Position numbers and translations under genes: made by a program. From Parapedobacter deserti (GTDB lineage Bacteria; Bacteroidota; Bacteroidia; Sphingobacteriales; Sphingobacteriaceae), in contig NZ_JBHRTA010000022.1 of the NCBI RefSeq assembly GCF_042646065.1, positions 186,001 to 250,000 on the forward strand: 64,000 nt of DNA. Reading direction: 5' to 3'. The first letter of the stretch is position 1, and each line of letters begins with the position of its first letter. The notes beneath the pieces were generated by a model. The model worked only from the letters and a program-made list of their open reading frames with translations. It was not told where the DNA came from and did not search any database. Below, one piece after another: positions 8,082-18,400 of this stretch.

Positions 8082-8615
8082 ATGAACATGATGAACAACG
8101 TTAAAAATTGGTTGATTGCCCTATTTGTATGCGTATGCACGAGTGTGTATGCCCAAGAACCGCAACTTGATGTGCCTTACGTGCCCACTAATCAGGAAAC
8201 GGTAGAAAAAATGCTGGAACTGGCTGGGGTCAAGCCAGGAGATGTAGTGTATGACCTTGGCTGCGGCGATGGCCGCATCGTCATCACAGCAGCCAAAAAA
8301 TTTGGTGCCACGGGCGTGGGTGTGGACCTCAATCCGCAGCGTATCAAGGAGGCCAACCAAAATGCGCAGAAGGCTGGCGTCACAGACAAGGTGAAATTCG
8401 TGGAAGGTAACTTGTTTGATTTTGATTTCAGCAAGGCTAATGTGGTTACCATGTATTTGCTCCCGTCTGTAAATTTGAAACTGAGGTCTAAATTGCAGAA
8501 AGAGCTGAAACCCGGAAGCCGTATCGTATCGCACGATTTTGACATGGGCGATTGGGAAGCAGAGAAAGTCGTGGAAGTGGGCAACGACAAGGTTTACCTG
8601 TGGACGATCCGTTAG
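8082..8615 (+). CDS. Exported class I SAM-dependent methyltransferase-like protein
   Basis: A 177-residue protein with a clear N-terminal signal peptide (LIALFVCVCTSVYA, cleavage before QEP) followed by a compact Rossmann methyltransferase domain. Motif I is VYDLGCGDGRIVI, the acidic residue of motif II is in GVGVDLNPQR, and a motif IV-like YLLPSVNLKLR follows. Similar proteins are found in many bacteria and archaea. An exported SAM enzyme is odd, because SAM is not expected in the periplasm. Either SAM reaches it, or the fold has another role. Substrate unknown. A strong terminator follows directly. Confidence 0.82.
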   Translation: MNMMNNVKNWLIALFVCVCTSVYAQEPQLDVPYVPTNQETVEKMLELAGVKPGDVVYDLGCGDGRIVITAAKKFGATGVGVDLNPQRIKEANQNAQKAGVTDKVKFVEGNLFDFDFSKANVVTMYLLPSVNLKLRSKLQKELKPGSRIVSHDFDMGDWEAEKVVEVGNDKVYLWTIR

Positions 8616-8624
8616 CCAGGTTCT

Positions 8625-8692
8625 GAAAACAGAAGACCGAAGTTGCGTTTAAAAATCTGTGAATTTTTGCCGACTTCGGTCTTCTGGTTTTC
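8625..8692 (+). terminator. Intrinsic terminator after the methyltransferase gene
   Basis: A long inverted repeat (arms near 8625-8643 and 8673-8692, core AGAAGACCGAAGT with its complement) encloses a smaller AAAAAT/ATTTTT hairpin. It lies 10 bp after the stop codon. Confidence 0.7.
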
Positions 8693-8784
8693 CAAATCAC
8701 GCGAATATTACATTCCTGAGCCCCATCATATCGACCAAAACCCATATCTTGCGCGGTATTCACTGTTTTATCATTTAATTGACC

Positions 8785-11274
8785 ATGCACAAAGGTTATG
8801 CCCTATTGCTGTCGGCGTTTTTAGCGTTAACCGTCGGCTACGCGCAAGAAAATTTACAAAATCCCAAAGCAAATTACCAACTGGCAGCCCGATTTTCGCC
8901 TGAAAAGCTAAAACGCTTGATTTTTTCCACTACAGTAAGCCCGAGATGGCTCAAACACACCAATCGTTTCTGGTATACATATGAAACTCCGGCAGGAAAA
9001 AACTGGTACGTTGTTGATCCGGCCAACCGCCGTAAGGACCCGTTATTTGACAACGCCGATCTCGCAGCACAGCTTACACGGATTGTCAAAGACCCGTTTG
9101 ATGCTCAGCACCTCGACATCCGCACCCTGACATTCACGGATGACGAACGACGTATTCGCTTTGAGGTAAACAGCACCAAGGACACCTTGAAAAGCAAGGA
9201 GGAGCGAGAGAAAAGCAAGAACAAAACCGATTCGCTCAAAAAAAAGGTATTTTACCTGGAATACGACCTGCAAACCCGGCAGCTCGTGGAACTCGCCGAT
9301 TCATTGAAGCCCAAACCGCAGCTGTCGTGGGCCTCGTTTTCACCGGACACGAATACAGTCATTTTTGCAAAGAATTACAACCTGTTCTGGATGGATCGAG
9401 AAAATTATGAAAAAGCACGGAAGGACGAAAAGGACAGTACCATTGTGGAGCATCAGTTTACCACCGATGGGGTGCAGTATTTCGCATGGGGCGGTGATGA
9501 CCGAAGTGTCACCACGGGCGATGAAAAAGTAGATGAAGATGAGAAAAACAAGCGCAAGCGCGCAGGTATTATTTGGTCGCCCGATGGAAGGCATTTCGTC
9601 GTGACACGCAAAGACAACCGGCACCTCAATGCCCTTTGGGTCATTAACAACGTCGGCGGCAAGCGCCCAACATTGGAAACGTATAAGTACCAGATGCCCG
9701 GAGAAACAGACAGCACCGAACAGGGATTATACCTCTTTGATTTTGCCACCAAGCAACCACGTCAGATCAATGTAGCCGCTTTTAAAAACCAGACCCTGTC
9801 CGTATGGACGAAGCCTCAGCCCCCCAAGAGAAATCTTGACGATATACAGGTCAACACATGGTTGGGTACCAACGACCGGTTTTTCTTCGCCCGGAGCAGC
9901 CGGGACCTTAAGCGTATTGATATGGGTACCGTAAGTGTCGACGGAAAGGTATCGGTGCTGGTGGAAGAACGCGCAAACACCTACCTCGATATCCGGCGGC
10001 CTGAGTTAATCAATGGCGGCGACGAATTTATTTTCTGGTCACAACGCGATGGATGGGGGCACTATTACCTGTATGATGGCAACGGCAACATAAAGAACCA
10101 GATCACCTCGGGCGAGTTCTATTGTTCCGATGTGGCAGGGGTGAATGAAAAAACCCGCACGCTATATTTCGTCGCCAATGGCCGCGAATCTGGCGAAGAC
10201 CCCTATTATCAGCACCTTTACAGCATTAACCTCAATGGTAGCGGCATAAAGCTTCTCAATCCAGGCGACTATGACCACCAAGCCGACATGGATGAAAACA
10301 ACCAGTTTTTCATTAACAACTATTCACGGGTAAACACTGTGCCCCAATCAGCCCTTTTTAACAGCGCAGGACAGAAAATCCTGGATCTGGAGACGGCCGA
10401 CCTATCGCAGCTCTTTGCGGCAGGATACCAATTTCCCGAACCGTTCAGCGTAAAGGCAGATGACGGCATCACTGATCTGTACGGCGTCATGTACAAGCCG
10501 TTTGATTTCGACTCCACCAAGACATATCCGCTTATCGAGTATGTTTATCCAGGACCGCAGACCGAAGCGGTAAACAAAGCGTTCGGCCGCAGCATGGACC
10601 GCATTGACCGCTTGGCTCAATTCGGCTTTGTGGTCATTACCGTAGGCAACCGGGGCGGACATCCCGCGCGTTCGAAATGGTATCACAATTACGGGTACGG
10701 CAACTTGCGGGATTACGGCTTGGCCGATAAGAAAGCCGCCGCCGAACAATTGGCCGACCGCCATCCGTTCATCGACATCAACCGGGTAGGGATCACGGGG
10801 CATTCCGGTGGTGGCTTCATGTCTACGGCGGCAATGCTGGTTTATCCGGACTTCTTCAAGGTGGCGGTATCTGGTGCCGGCAATCACGAAAACAACATCT
10901 ACAACCGCTGGTGGAGCGAGCGGCATCACGGCGTCACTGAGCGCGTATCATCCAAAGGTGATACGACCTTCTCCTATGCCATTGAGAAAAACACTGAACT
11001 CGCCGGGAATCTAAAAGGGCGCCTGCTGCTCGCGACGGGCGATATCGACAACAATGTACACCCTGCCAACACCATCCGCATGGCAGAGGCACTCATCAAG
11101 GCCAACAAACGGTTTGATTTTCTATTGCTGCCGGGCCAACGTCACGGCTTCGGCGACATGACCGAGTATTTCTTCTGGAAAATGGGTGATTATTTCTGCG
11201 AACATCTGCTGGGCGACCACAAAGACGGTGTAGACATCACTGAAATAAACCGTGAAATGCCGCGTAAGCGATAA
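8785..11274 (+). CDS. S9 family prolyl oligopeptidase / dipeptidyl peptidase IV-like
   Basis: Exported serine peptidase of about 829 aa. Residues 1-20 form a signal peptide (MHKGYALLLSAFLALTVGYA). A beta-propeller domain follows (WSPDGRHF and similar blades), then an alpha/beta-hydrolase domain. The catalytic serine lies in GHSGGGF, which differs from the GWSYGG of classical dipeptidyl peptidase IV. The aspartate is in GDIDNNVHPANT and the histidine in GQRHGFG. A Lys/Glu-rich insertion lies at about residues 130-155 inside the propeller. The start is ATG 8785; a TTG two codons upstream is not needed. Probably periplasmic and used in peptide digestion. Confidence 0.92.
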   Translation: MHKGYALLLSAFLALTVGYAQENLQNPKANYQLAARFSPEKLKRLIFSTTVSPRWLKHTNRFWYTYETPAGKNWYVVDPANRRKDPLFDNADLAAQLTRIVKDPFDAQHLDIRTLTFTDDERRIRFEVNSTKDTLKSKEEREKSKNKTDSLKKKVFYLEYDLQTRQLVELADSLKPKPQLSWASFSPDTNTVIFAKNYNLFWMDRENYEKARKDEKDSTIVEHQFTTDGVQYFAWGGDDRSVTTGDEKVDEDEKNKRKRAGIIWSPDGRHFVVTRKDNRHLNALWVINNVGGKRPTLETYKYQMPGETDSTEQGLYLFDFATKQPRQINVAAFKNQTLSVWTKPQPPKRNLDDIQVNTWLGTNDRFFFARSSRDLKRIDMGTVSVDGKVSVLVEERANTYLDIRRPELINGGDEFIFWSQRDGWGHYYLYDGNGNIKNQITSGEFYCSDVAGVNEKTRTLYFVANGRESGEDPYYQHLYSINLNGSGIKLLNPGDYDHQADMDENNQFFINNYSRVNTVPQSALFNSAGQKILDLETADLSQLFAAGYQFPEPFSVKADDGITDLYGVMYKPFDFDSTKTYPLIEYVYPGPQTEAVNKAFGRSMDRIDRLAQFGFVVITVGNRGGHPARSKWYHNYGYGNLRDYGLADKKAAAEQLADRHPFIDINRVGITGHSGGGFMSTAAMLVYPDFFKVAVSGAGNHENNIYNRWWSERHHGVTERVSSKGDTTFSYAIEKNTELAGNLKGRLLLATGDIDNNVHPANTIRMAEALIKANKRFDFLLLPGQRHGFGDMTEYFFWKMGDYFCEHLLGDHKDGVDITEINREMPRKR

Positions 11275-11423
11275 CAAAACAAGAAACAATAAAAGTCTAT
11301 TCGAAAACTTACGAATTCATACAAATAAATTTGATAATTACAATAAGCATCTTATTTTTGGCCACGCGCTGTTGAGACCTATTTTTTGATAATGTAACGC
11401 ATTTGTAAACAATAGAATCGGTT

Positions 11424-13670
11424 ATGATGGATTTTCTACAAGCAAATTTGATTTATTTGATTCCAGTGCTCGGACTGGTTGGCATTATCGTTATGATTGT
11501 AAAGTCAGCGTGGGTCGTTAGGCAAGACGCGGGCGAAGAAGGAATGCAATCACTGGCCGGCCACATCGCGGAGGGCGCGATGGCTTTCCTGCGGGCGGAA
11601 TGGAAGGTTCTCTCCTATTTCGTAATCATTGCCGCCATCCTGTTGGCGTGGTCCGGCACATTGGTAGAAACCTCCAGCTGGGTTATCGCCATTTCGTTCA
11701 TTATCGGGGCGGTAATTTCAGCTTTTGCCGGATACATCGGCATGAACATTGCCACCAAGGCCAATGTGCGCACTACGCAGGCTGCGCGGAGCAGCCTCGT
11801 AAAAGCGCTCAGGGTGTCGTTTACCGGCGGCACTGTCATGGGCCTCGGCGTAGCCGGTCTGGCCGTGTTGGGCATGGGGACACTATTCATCATTTTCTAT
11901 CAAATGTTTGTGGTCAGCACCGGCGGCAATGTCAACGGCCTTGAAATGGAGAAAGCACTTGAAGTGCTGGCAGGATTTTCCCTTGGCGCCGAGTCCATCG
12001 CGCTCTTCGCCCGAGTGGGTGGTGGTATTTATACCAAAGCAGCCGATGTCGGCGCCGATCTGGTCGGCAAAGTGGAAGCCGGCATTCCGGAAGACGATGT
12101 GCGCAACCCCGCTACTATTGCGGATAACGTAGGCGACAACGTGGGAGATGTTGCTGGCATGGGTGCCGACCTTTTCGGCTCTTATGTGGCCACAATCTTA
12201 GCCACGATGGTGCTGGGCCGTGAAATTATATCGGACGACAATTTTGGAGGCATCGCCCCGATACTGCTTCCGATTTTGATCGCCGGCTTAGGGTTGATTT
12301 TCTCTATCGCGGGTGCCTCTTTGGTAAGGATAAAAAACGACCAGGGCGATGTTCAACAAGCGCTAAACCTTGGCAACTGGTCGTCCATCGTGTTTACAGC
12401 TATTGCTTCCTATTTTGTGGTCGGCTGGCTGCTTCCCGATCAACTGCATTTGCGGGGCGTATCTTTCACCTCGCTCGATGTGTTCTTTTCCATTGTGATC
12501 GGACTCATCGTCGGTGCATTGATGAGCATTGTCACTGAGTATTACACGGCCATGGGTAAACGCCCGGTCACTTCCATCGTAAAACAGTCATCCACCGGCC
12601 ATGCAACCAACATCATCGGTGGCCTGTCTGTCGGCATGGAATCCACCGCCGTGCCGACGATTATACTCGCCGGCGGCATCATCACGTCTTACGCATTTGC
12701 CGGTTTATACGGCGTAGCTATTGCCGCGGCCGGTATGATGGCCACGACAGCCATGCAGCTGGCAATCGACGCATTCGGTCCGATCGCTGATAATGCCGGT
12801 GGCATCGCCGAAATGAGCGGACTGCCCAAAGAGGTGCGTGAGCGTACCGATAAATTGGATGCCGTGGGCAACACCACTGCCGCCACCGGCAAAGGTTTTG
12901 CCATTGCCTCAGCGGCGTTGACTGCACTAGCACTGTTTGCTGCCTTCGTGGGCATAGCAGGTATTGATTCCATAGACTTATACAAAGCACCGGTATTGGG
13001 CGCGCTGTTTATCGGGGCGATGATTCCGTTTATTTTTTCATCGCTGGCCATCGCAGCAGTAGGCCGTGCAGCCATGGCTATGGTTGAGGAAGTACGCCGG
13101 CAGTTCCGCGAGATACCCGGTATCATGGAATACAAAGCCAAACCCGAATATGACAAATGCGTGGCTATTTCAACTAAAGCTTCTATCCGTGAAATGATTG
13201 CTCCGGGTGCCATCGCGCTGGTTGTTCCCATCCTGGTGGGCTTTGGCTTCAAAGGTGTTTTCGAAGATACTTCTTCCGCAGAAATCCTTGGCGGCTTATT
13301 AGCTGGCGTTACCGTGTCCGGCGTATTGCTGGGAATGTTTCAAAACAATGCGGGCGGGGCGTGGGATAATGCTAAAAAGTCGTTTGAGGCAGGTGTGGAG
13401 ATCAACGGTAAAATGGAGTACAAAGGGTCAGATGCGCACAAAGCATCGGTAACCGGCGACACGGTGGGTGATCCGTTCAAAGATACATCTGGCCCATCGA
13501 TGAACATCCTGATTAAACTGATGTCTATTGTGTCCCTGGTTATCGCCCCCCATATCAGTGTCGGAGGCGGCAGCCTCGATGCTATTGCCGACACAGAAAC
13601 GGCTATAGAAAAAGTGATGCCAAACGTCGAACAGGAAAAAGCATATTCCCTCGCGCAAAAGCACCAATAG
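11424..13670 (+). CDS. hppA: Membrane-bound ion-pumping pyrophosphatase
   Basis: Couples hydrolysis of pyrophosphate to pumping of H+ or Na+ across the inner membrane. At 748 aa with about 16 hydrophobic segments it has the normal length. The active-site signature DVGADLVGKVEAG and the acidic DNVGDNVGD motif are intact, as is the C-terminal GDTVGDPFKDTSG. The sequence NTTAATGKGFA carries Ala-Gly where potassium-independent forms have Lys, placing it in the K+-dependent group, which includes Na+ pumps; the ion cannot be settled by eye. Two ATG codons start the gene. Single-gene unit with a terminator after it. Confidence 0.96.
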   Translation: MMDFLQANLIYLIPVLGLVGIIVMIVKSAWVVRQDAGEEGMQSLAGHIAEGAMAFLRAEWKVLSYFVIIAAILLAWSGTLVETSSWVIAISFIIGAVISAFAGYIGMNIATKANVRTTQAARSSLVKALRVSFTGGTVMGLGVAGLAVLGMGTLFIIFYQMFVVSTGGNVNGLEMEKALEVLAGFSLGAESIALFARVGGGIYTKAADVGADLVGKVEAGIPEDDVRNPATIADNVGDNVGDVAGMGADLFGSYVATILATMVLGREIISDDNFGGIAPILLPILIAGLGLIFSIAGASLVRIKNDQGDVQQALNLGNWSSIVFTAIASYFVVGWLLPDQLHLRGVSFTSLDVFFSIVIGLIVGALMSIVTEYYTAMGKRPVTSIVKQSSTGHATNIIGGLSVGMESTAVPTIILAGGIITSYAFAGLYGVAIAAAGMMATTAMQLAIDAFGPIADNAGGIAEMSGLPKEVRERTDKLDAVGNTTAATGKGFAIASAALTALALFAAFVGIAGIDSIDLYKAPVLGALFIGAMIPFIFSSLAIAAVGRAAMAMVEEVRRQFREIPGIMEYKAKPEYDKCVAISTKASIREMIAPGAIALVVPILVGFGFKGVFEDTSSAEILGGLLAGVTVSGVLLGMFQNNAGGAWDNAKKSFEAGVEINGKMEYKGSDAHKASVTGDTVGDPFKDTSGPSMNILIKLMSIVSLVIAPHISVGGGSLDAIADTETAIEKVMPNVEQEKAYSLAQKHQ

Positions 13671-13703
13671 CGTAGTGTATATGTCCAAAGGGATTCACGT
13701 TGC

Positions 13704-13737
13704 AAAAAGGGGTTTGTTAGCACAGCTCCTTTTTTTT
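13704..13737 (+). terminator. Intrinsic terminator after hppA
   Basis: AAAAAGG (13704-13710) pairs with CCTTTTT (13728-13734) and is followed by more T residues; short, moderately stable stem 33 bp after the stop codon. Confidence 0.6.
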
Positions 13738-13820
13738 ATCCGTAACCATCAGCCTTTTTGAAAACAAAACACTACATACGGCGACAGCAAAAAAATGTAC
13801 ACATAAAAAATAAAAATTTG

Positions 13821-13828
13821 TAGGTTTG
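13821..13828 (+). promoter_or_regulatory. Putative -7 box for the second APC permease
   Basis: TAGGTTTG is a full match to TAnnTTTG, 44 bp before the ATG at 13873, in an A-rich stretch. No clear -33 TTG. Confidence 0.45.
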
Positions 13829-13872
13829 GCTAGTACTAACTGGAAAACCTAAATTGCTAAAAGAAAAGCAGT

Positions 13873-15348
13873 ATGTTATATAAAAAATCGATTCCTACAT
13901 TGGTTGCCGAAGCATCGGAAAGCGGCGAAGGCACACTTAAACGGACATTATCAAGTGGCGGTTTGGTTGCGCTGGGCGTTGGCGCTATCATTGGCGCCGG
14001 CCTCTTTTCCCTCACAGGTATAGCGGCGGCTGAAAACGCCGGACCAGCGGTGACCATCTCATTCATTGTGGCAGCTGTCGGATGCGCGTTTGCAGGGCTT
14101 TGCTATGCAGAGTTTGCCGCCATGATTCCCGTAGCCGGTAGTGCATACACTTACTCATACGCCACCATGGGCGAATTCGTAGCTTGGATTATCGGATGGG
14201 ATCTGGTGCTTGAATACGCCCTTGGTGCGGCTACCGTCGCCTCAAGTTGGTCACAGTATCTAAACCAGTTTTTACTCGAATTTGGCATACATATCCCACA
14301 TAATTTTCTGCATGGGCCGTGGGAAGGGGGCATTATTAATCTCCCAGCCATTATGATTGTGTGCTTACTTTCCCTGTTATTGATTAGAGGAACCCAGGAG
14401 TCGTCGTTGGTAAACAACATCCTGGTCGTCGTGAAAGTGGCTGTCGTGTTGGTCTTTATCGCGCTCGGTTGGAGTTTTATCAATCCACTCAACCATGCCC
14501 CGTTCATTCCTACAAACGAAGGTGAGGAACTGGTAAAGTCCGGCCAATTAGGGTTTTTCGAATTCTTCACAGGTGACTATTTCGGTCAGTTCGGTATCAG
14601 CGGTATCATGCGCGGCGCGGGCGTCGTGTTCTTTGCTTTTATCGGCTTTGATGCGGTAAGCACGGCCGCCCAGGAGGCAAAAAATCCGCAGAAGGGCATG
14701 CCCATCGGTATCATTGGCTCGTTATTGGTCTGTACGGTACTATACGTATTGTTTTCTTACGTAATGACCGGCCTGGAGAATTATCAGTTGTTTGCCGGCG
14801 ATGCCAAACCCGTGGCTACGGCATTTGCCAAGACGGGGTACACCTTTCTAAATACCGCGCTCATAATCGCCATACTAACGGGCTACACCTCGGTGATTTT
14901 GGTGATGCTGCTTGGCCAAAGCCGTGTATTCTATACCATGAGCAAAGACGGCCTCTTGCCTAAATTCTTTTCGGACCTATCCAAAAACCAAACACCCTGG
15001 AAAACCAACCTGATCTTTATGGCTTTTGTCAGCATATTTACTGGCTTCGTACCCGTATCAGATCTGGGCCATATGGTGAGTATCGGTACGTTGTTCGCGT
15101 TTACATTGGTATGCATCGGCATCCTGGTGTTGCGCAAGACAAACCCCAATACACCGCGGCCATTCCGCACGCCGTTGGTCCCGTTGGTTCCGATTCTTGG
15201 CATCGTCGTGTGCATCGCTATGATGGCTTCGCTGCCCATCGAGAGCTGGGAACGCCTGGCCATTTGGATGGCTATCGGGGTAGTGATTTACTTTATTTAT
15301 GGCAAACGCCATAGTAAAATCAGGAAGGAAGCCGAGGCAGGAAAATAA
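13873..15348 (+). CDS. APC-superfamily amino-acid permease, cationic amino-acid transporter type
   Basis: A 491-residue inner-membrane transporter with about 12-13 membrane segments. Helix 1 has GVGAIIGAGLFSLTG, and the segment GFDAVSTAAQEAKNPQKGMP is the signature loop of the cationic amino-acid transporter (CAT) branch. GQSRVFYTMSKDGLLP and NPNTPRPFRTPLVP are also typical. Despite the family name, bacterial members take a range of amino acids, so the substrate is open. It is a different branch from the permease at 6619. Bounded by its own promoter box and a very strong terminator. Confidence 0.9.
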   Translation: MLYKKSIPTLVAEASESGEGTLKRTLSSGGLVALGVGAIIGAGLFSLTGIAAAENAGPAVTISFIVAAVGCAFAGLCYAEFAAMIPVAGSAYTYSYATMGEFVAWIIGWDLVLEYALGAATVASSWSQYLNQFLLEFGIHIPHNFLHGPWEGGIINLPAIMIVCLLSLLLIRGTQESSLVNNILVVVKVAVVLVFIALGWSFINPLNHAPFIPTNEGEELVKSGQLGFFEFFTGDYFGQFGISGIMRGAGVVFFAFIGFDAVSTAAQEAKNPQKGMPIGIIGSLLVCTVLYVLFSYVMTGLENYQLFAGDAKPVATAFAKTGYTFLNTALIIAILTGYTSVILVMLLGQSRVFYTMSKDGLLPKFFSDLSKNQTPWKTNLIFMAFVSIFTGFVPVSDLGHMVSIGTLFAFTLVCIGILVLRKTNPNTPRPFRTPLVPLVPILGIVVCIAMMASLPIESWERLAIWMAIGVVIYFIYGKRHSKIRKEAEAGK

Positions 15349-15357
15349 GCATAGAAC

Positions 15358-15396
15358 AAAAAGGCGGCCTTCAATTTTACAGAAGGCCGCCTTTTT
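15358..15396. terminator. Strong bidirectional intrinsic terminator
   Basis: A perfect 15-bp stem (15358-15372 and 15382-15396) with GGCGGCC core and 9-nt loop, ending in AAAAA and TTTTT on either side. It lies between the convergent permease and TonB-receptor genes. Confidence 0.93.
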
Positions 15397-15418
15397 GATT
15401 AGCTGTTGCAATCCGGCA

Positions 15419-18400
15419 TTAAAATATATATCTCAGCCCCAGCTGCATTTGCCACGTCGTAGCCACGGTACTTACATTTTGAAATGGAGTGGTAGGGAGC
15501 TCGCCATTGACAACATTCATATTGAACGTGGGGATGCCCGACTCAGGTGTTGCCACCGTATTCAGGACTGGCCTGCCTTGGCTGTCTGTGCCCGGCACCA
15601 AACTGTTCCCAAACAAGTTCTGCGCGGTGTTCAAGCGGCTTTGTATACCCCAGTCTTTGTTCAGCAGATTTCCGAAGTTGATTACATCGACACTCAACTG
15701 CAGCGAATGTCTGCGCGGTCCAATGTTGGTAAAAATATCCTGCAACACCCTTACATCAAAGCGGTTCAGCCAGGGCATCAGGAATCCGTTTCTTGGTAAG
15801 TACTTACCCCGGTATTTCTCCAATCCATTTTCATTGATGAACGTTTCAAGCGCCTGTCGTTGCTGGGCGGCGGTAAAGAGCAAGTTGCCGTTTGCATCAA
15901 CCCGATCGACAAACTGCAGCGTGCTCAAGTCTTTAGGTAAATAAACGAGATCCACAGCGTATCCATCTCTATTGATATCAGAGGTGTAAGTGTATGAAAA
16001 CCGGTTTTGCGCCGCGCCATTATAATAGACGCCAACAGTCGTGGCCAGGGCGTTCGCATATTCGATGCGGTAATTCAAGTTGGCCACAACACGGTGAGGC
16101 ATGGCAAAAGCCGATGGGAAAAGGATCTGATCGTTAGGCCCATTGATCGTCGCCGTGCCGCCCCAAGCCGAACTTGCACTGGACCCGGAATTGGCACTCA
16201 CTTCTTTAGCATCGGAATAAGTATAAAAGAGACTTCCACTAAGTCCGCGATAGTACGGTACGCTGAGGCCCAATGTAGCACTGAGCGCGTAACCTTTTAC
16301 ATTTGTGTTGGTCAGGATTGTTGCATTATTGGCGCCGATCGCACTATTAAACGCTGCAGGGCTGGATGCACCTACTCCTGACGGGAAAAACGCCCGGTTG
16401 TCGCCATAGTCTCCCACCTCGCCGGAAGAACCATAGTTCAACCACGTATTTGGTGTCCTCCTGTTCGCGCCGTATTGAAATACCGCATTAATGTCCTTTG
16501 TGTATAGGAAATCACCCGTAACCACCAGCGGTGTGTTCGGGATATTGTAATCTCCACCAATGCTGGTCCGCCAAACCATGGGCATTTTGAAGTTACGGTC
16601 TACCAGGGCAAACGAATTAGGGGCACCGTCCTGGGGCGTTCTGATAAAGACGTTTTCTGCCCCGGCAGGCGGATTATTCAGGTGATAGTATGGATCGGGA
16701 TTGAAGCGCACGTTTCCAATCCAATCGGCCACAGCACCATAGCCATTCGGCTCTACGGTATTCTGTAGTACACCTGCGTTGGTGGGCATATTCGTCAACC
16801 ACACAAACGGAACACGACCCGAGAAAAATCCGGTTCCACCACGAAGCACCAATGAGCGGTCGCCGAATACATCATAATTCAACCCGAAACGGGGCGACAC
16901 AAGCAACCTGGATTTCGGCCACAGACCAGAATGATAGTTCGTTGGGTTTCCATTGACATCCAATAGCCGTAGTGCATCAATTGCAGGATTCGGTGTCAAT
17001 TTATTCATGTAGATGGGAAGCTCAGCCCGTAGACCGTAGGTCACCGTTAGGTTATCCGCAACATTCCAGCGATCCTGTGCATACAGCGATGCCAGGCCGA
17101 AATTGATCCGTGCATAGGTATCCTGCCCTTCGTAGGGATACGTAAGACCAAACATGATCGGCGCAACCTCACCGGGCGTACCGGTAGTCAGAAAGTCGGC
17201 CACGGAGGCATATCGGTAATACGATGTACCCATCCGCGTGTAGCTATTACCAAAGTTCTGAATTTCAAATGCTGCGCCGAAAGTAAAGTTATGGTTGTCG
17301 GCTTGTAAGGTGAGGTTGTTTATGAAAGAATAGTTGTTGTTGATAACGTCGTTTTTATACGAGAACAGCTCGGTACCAAAACTCATGTAATTATTGCCAT
17401 TTGCCGTGCCGTCCCAGATATCCACGAATGGAAAAAGATGATCGCTGGGTGTGCTTCTGGTATCTTGAATACGCGAATACGTTGCCAGAAATTGGTTGGA
17501 AAGACTAGAGTTGAAATTGCTGTTTAGCTCTGCTGTTATGGAGCGGACGATGTTTTTGAAAGCGTAATGTCCGTTTTCAAATGTAATTGAGTTTTGGCTT
17601 ACACGGTTGGTCTGGCTTCTCGGATTAGGACCAGAATTATTATTGGCCAACTGCATGGAATTTCCCACCACCTGATTATACCGAAGTGCAAACTTATGCC
17701 TGTCGTTGATATTCCAATCCAATCGGGCAAGCAACTTGGTACTTCCTTCTTCCGCTTCATTTGCATAGCCCTCATATCGGCCAGGGTCATACCCCCAAAC
17801 GTTGATCAAGTGATTACGGACCGCCTCCAGGTCTGAACGGCTGGTCCTGGCAATGTTATTGTCGGGGTCGGCGATCCCGTTTTCGGATGCGCGCCAGAGA
17901 ATCGCTCCGGAGGCGTTGGCCCCGGTTGCTTCTTCCCGTTCTGCGTTGATAAAGAGAAACAACTTATCACGGACAATCGGCCCGCCAACACGGAAACCGA
18001 AGTTTCGCTTTGCCGCGTCTACCTTTTCAACCGTCACCTCCCCTATCCGATACCCTTGCAGGTTTTGGTTTTGGCCAAAATAATATGCAGATCCTTGAAC
18101 GGTGTTGGTACCGCTGCGGGTCACCGCGTTGATGCCAGCTCCCGTAAACCCGCTTTGGGTAACGTCAAACGGTGCGATATTCACTTGGATTTCTTCTATT
18201 GCATCCAGCGATATCGGTTGTGAATTACCGCCTGGAATCGGGTTGCTGCTCAGCCCAAAGCCATTGTTGAAATTCGCCCCATCAATCTGGAGGTTGTTGT
18301 AGCGCGCATCACGCCCCGCAAACGAATTACCAGTAGCCTGCGGAGTAAGCCGCGTAAACTCAAGTACACTCCGGTTAACCTGTGGCAGGTTTTCAAGTTG

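Noticed and set aside
12689..13252. 187-codon frame antisense to hppA
   Set aside because: Ala/Ser/Ile-rich shadow of a membrane protein gene; no start context or motif.
15299..15799. 166-codon plus-strand frame across the APC/receptor junction
   Set aside because: It crosses a strong terminator and is antisense to the receptor gene.
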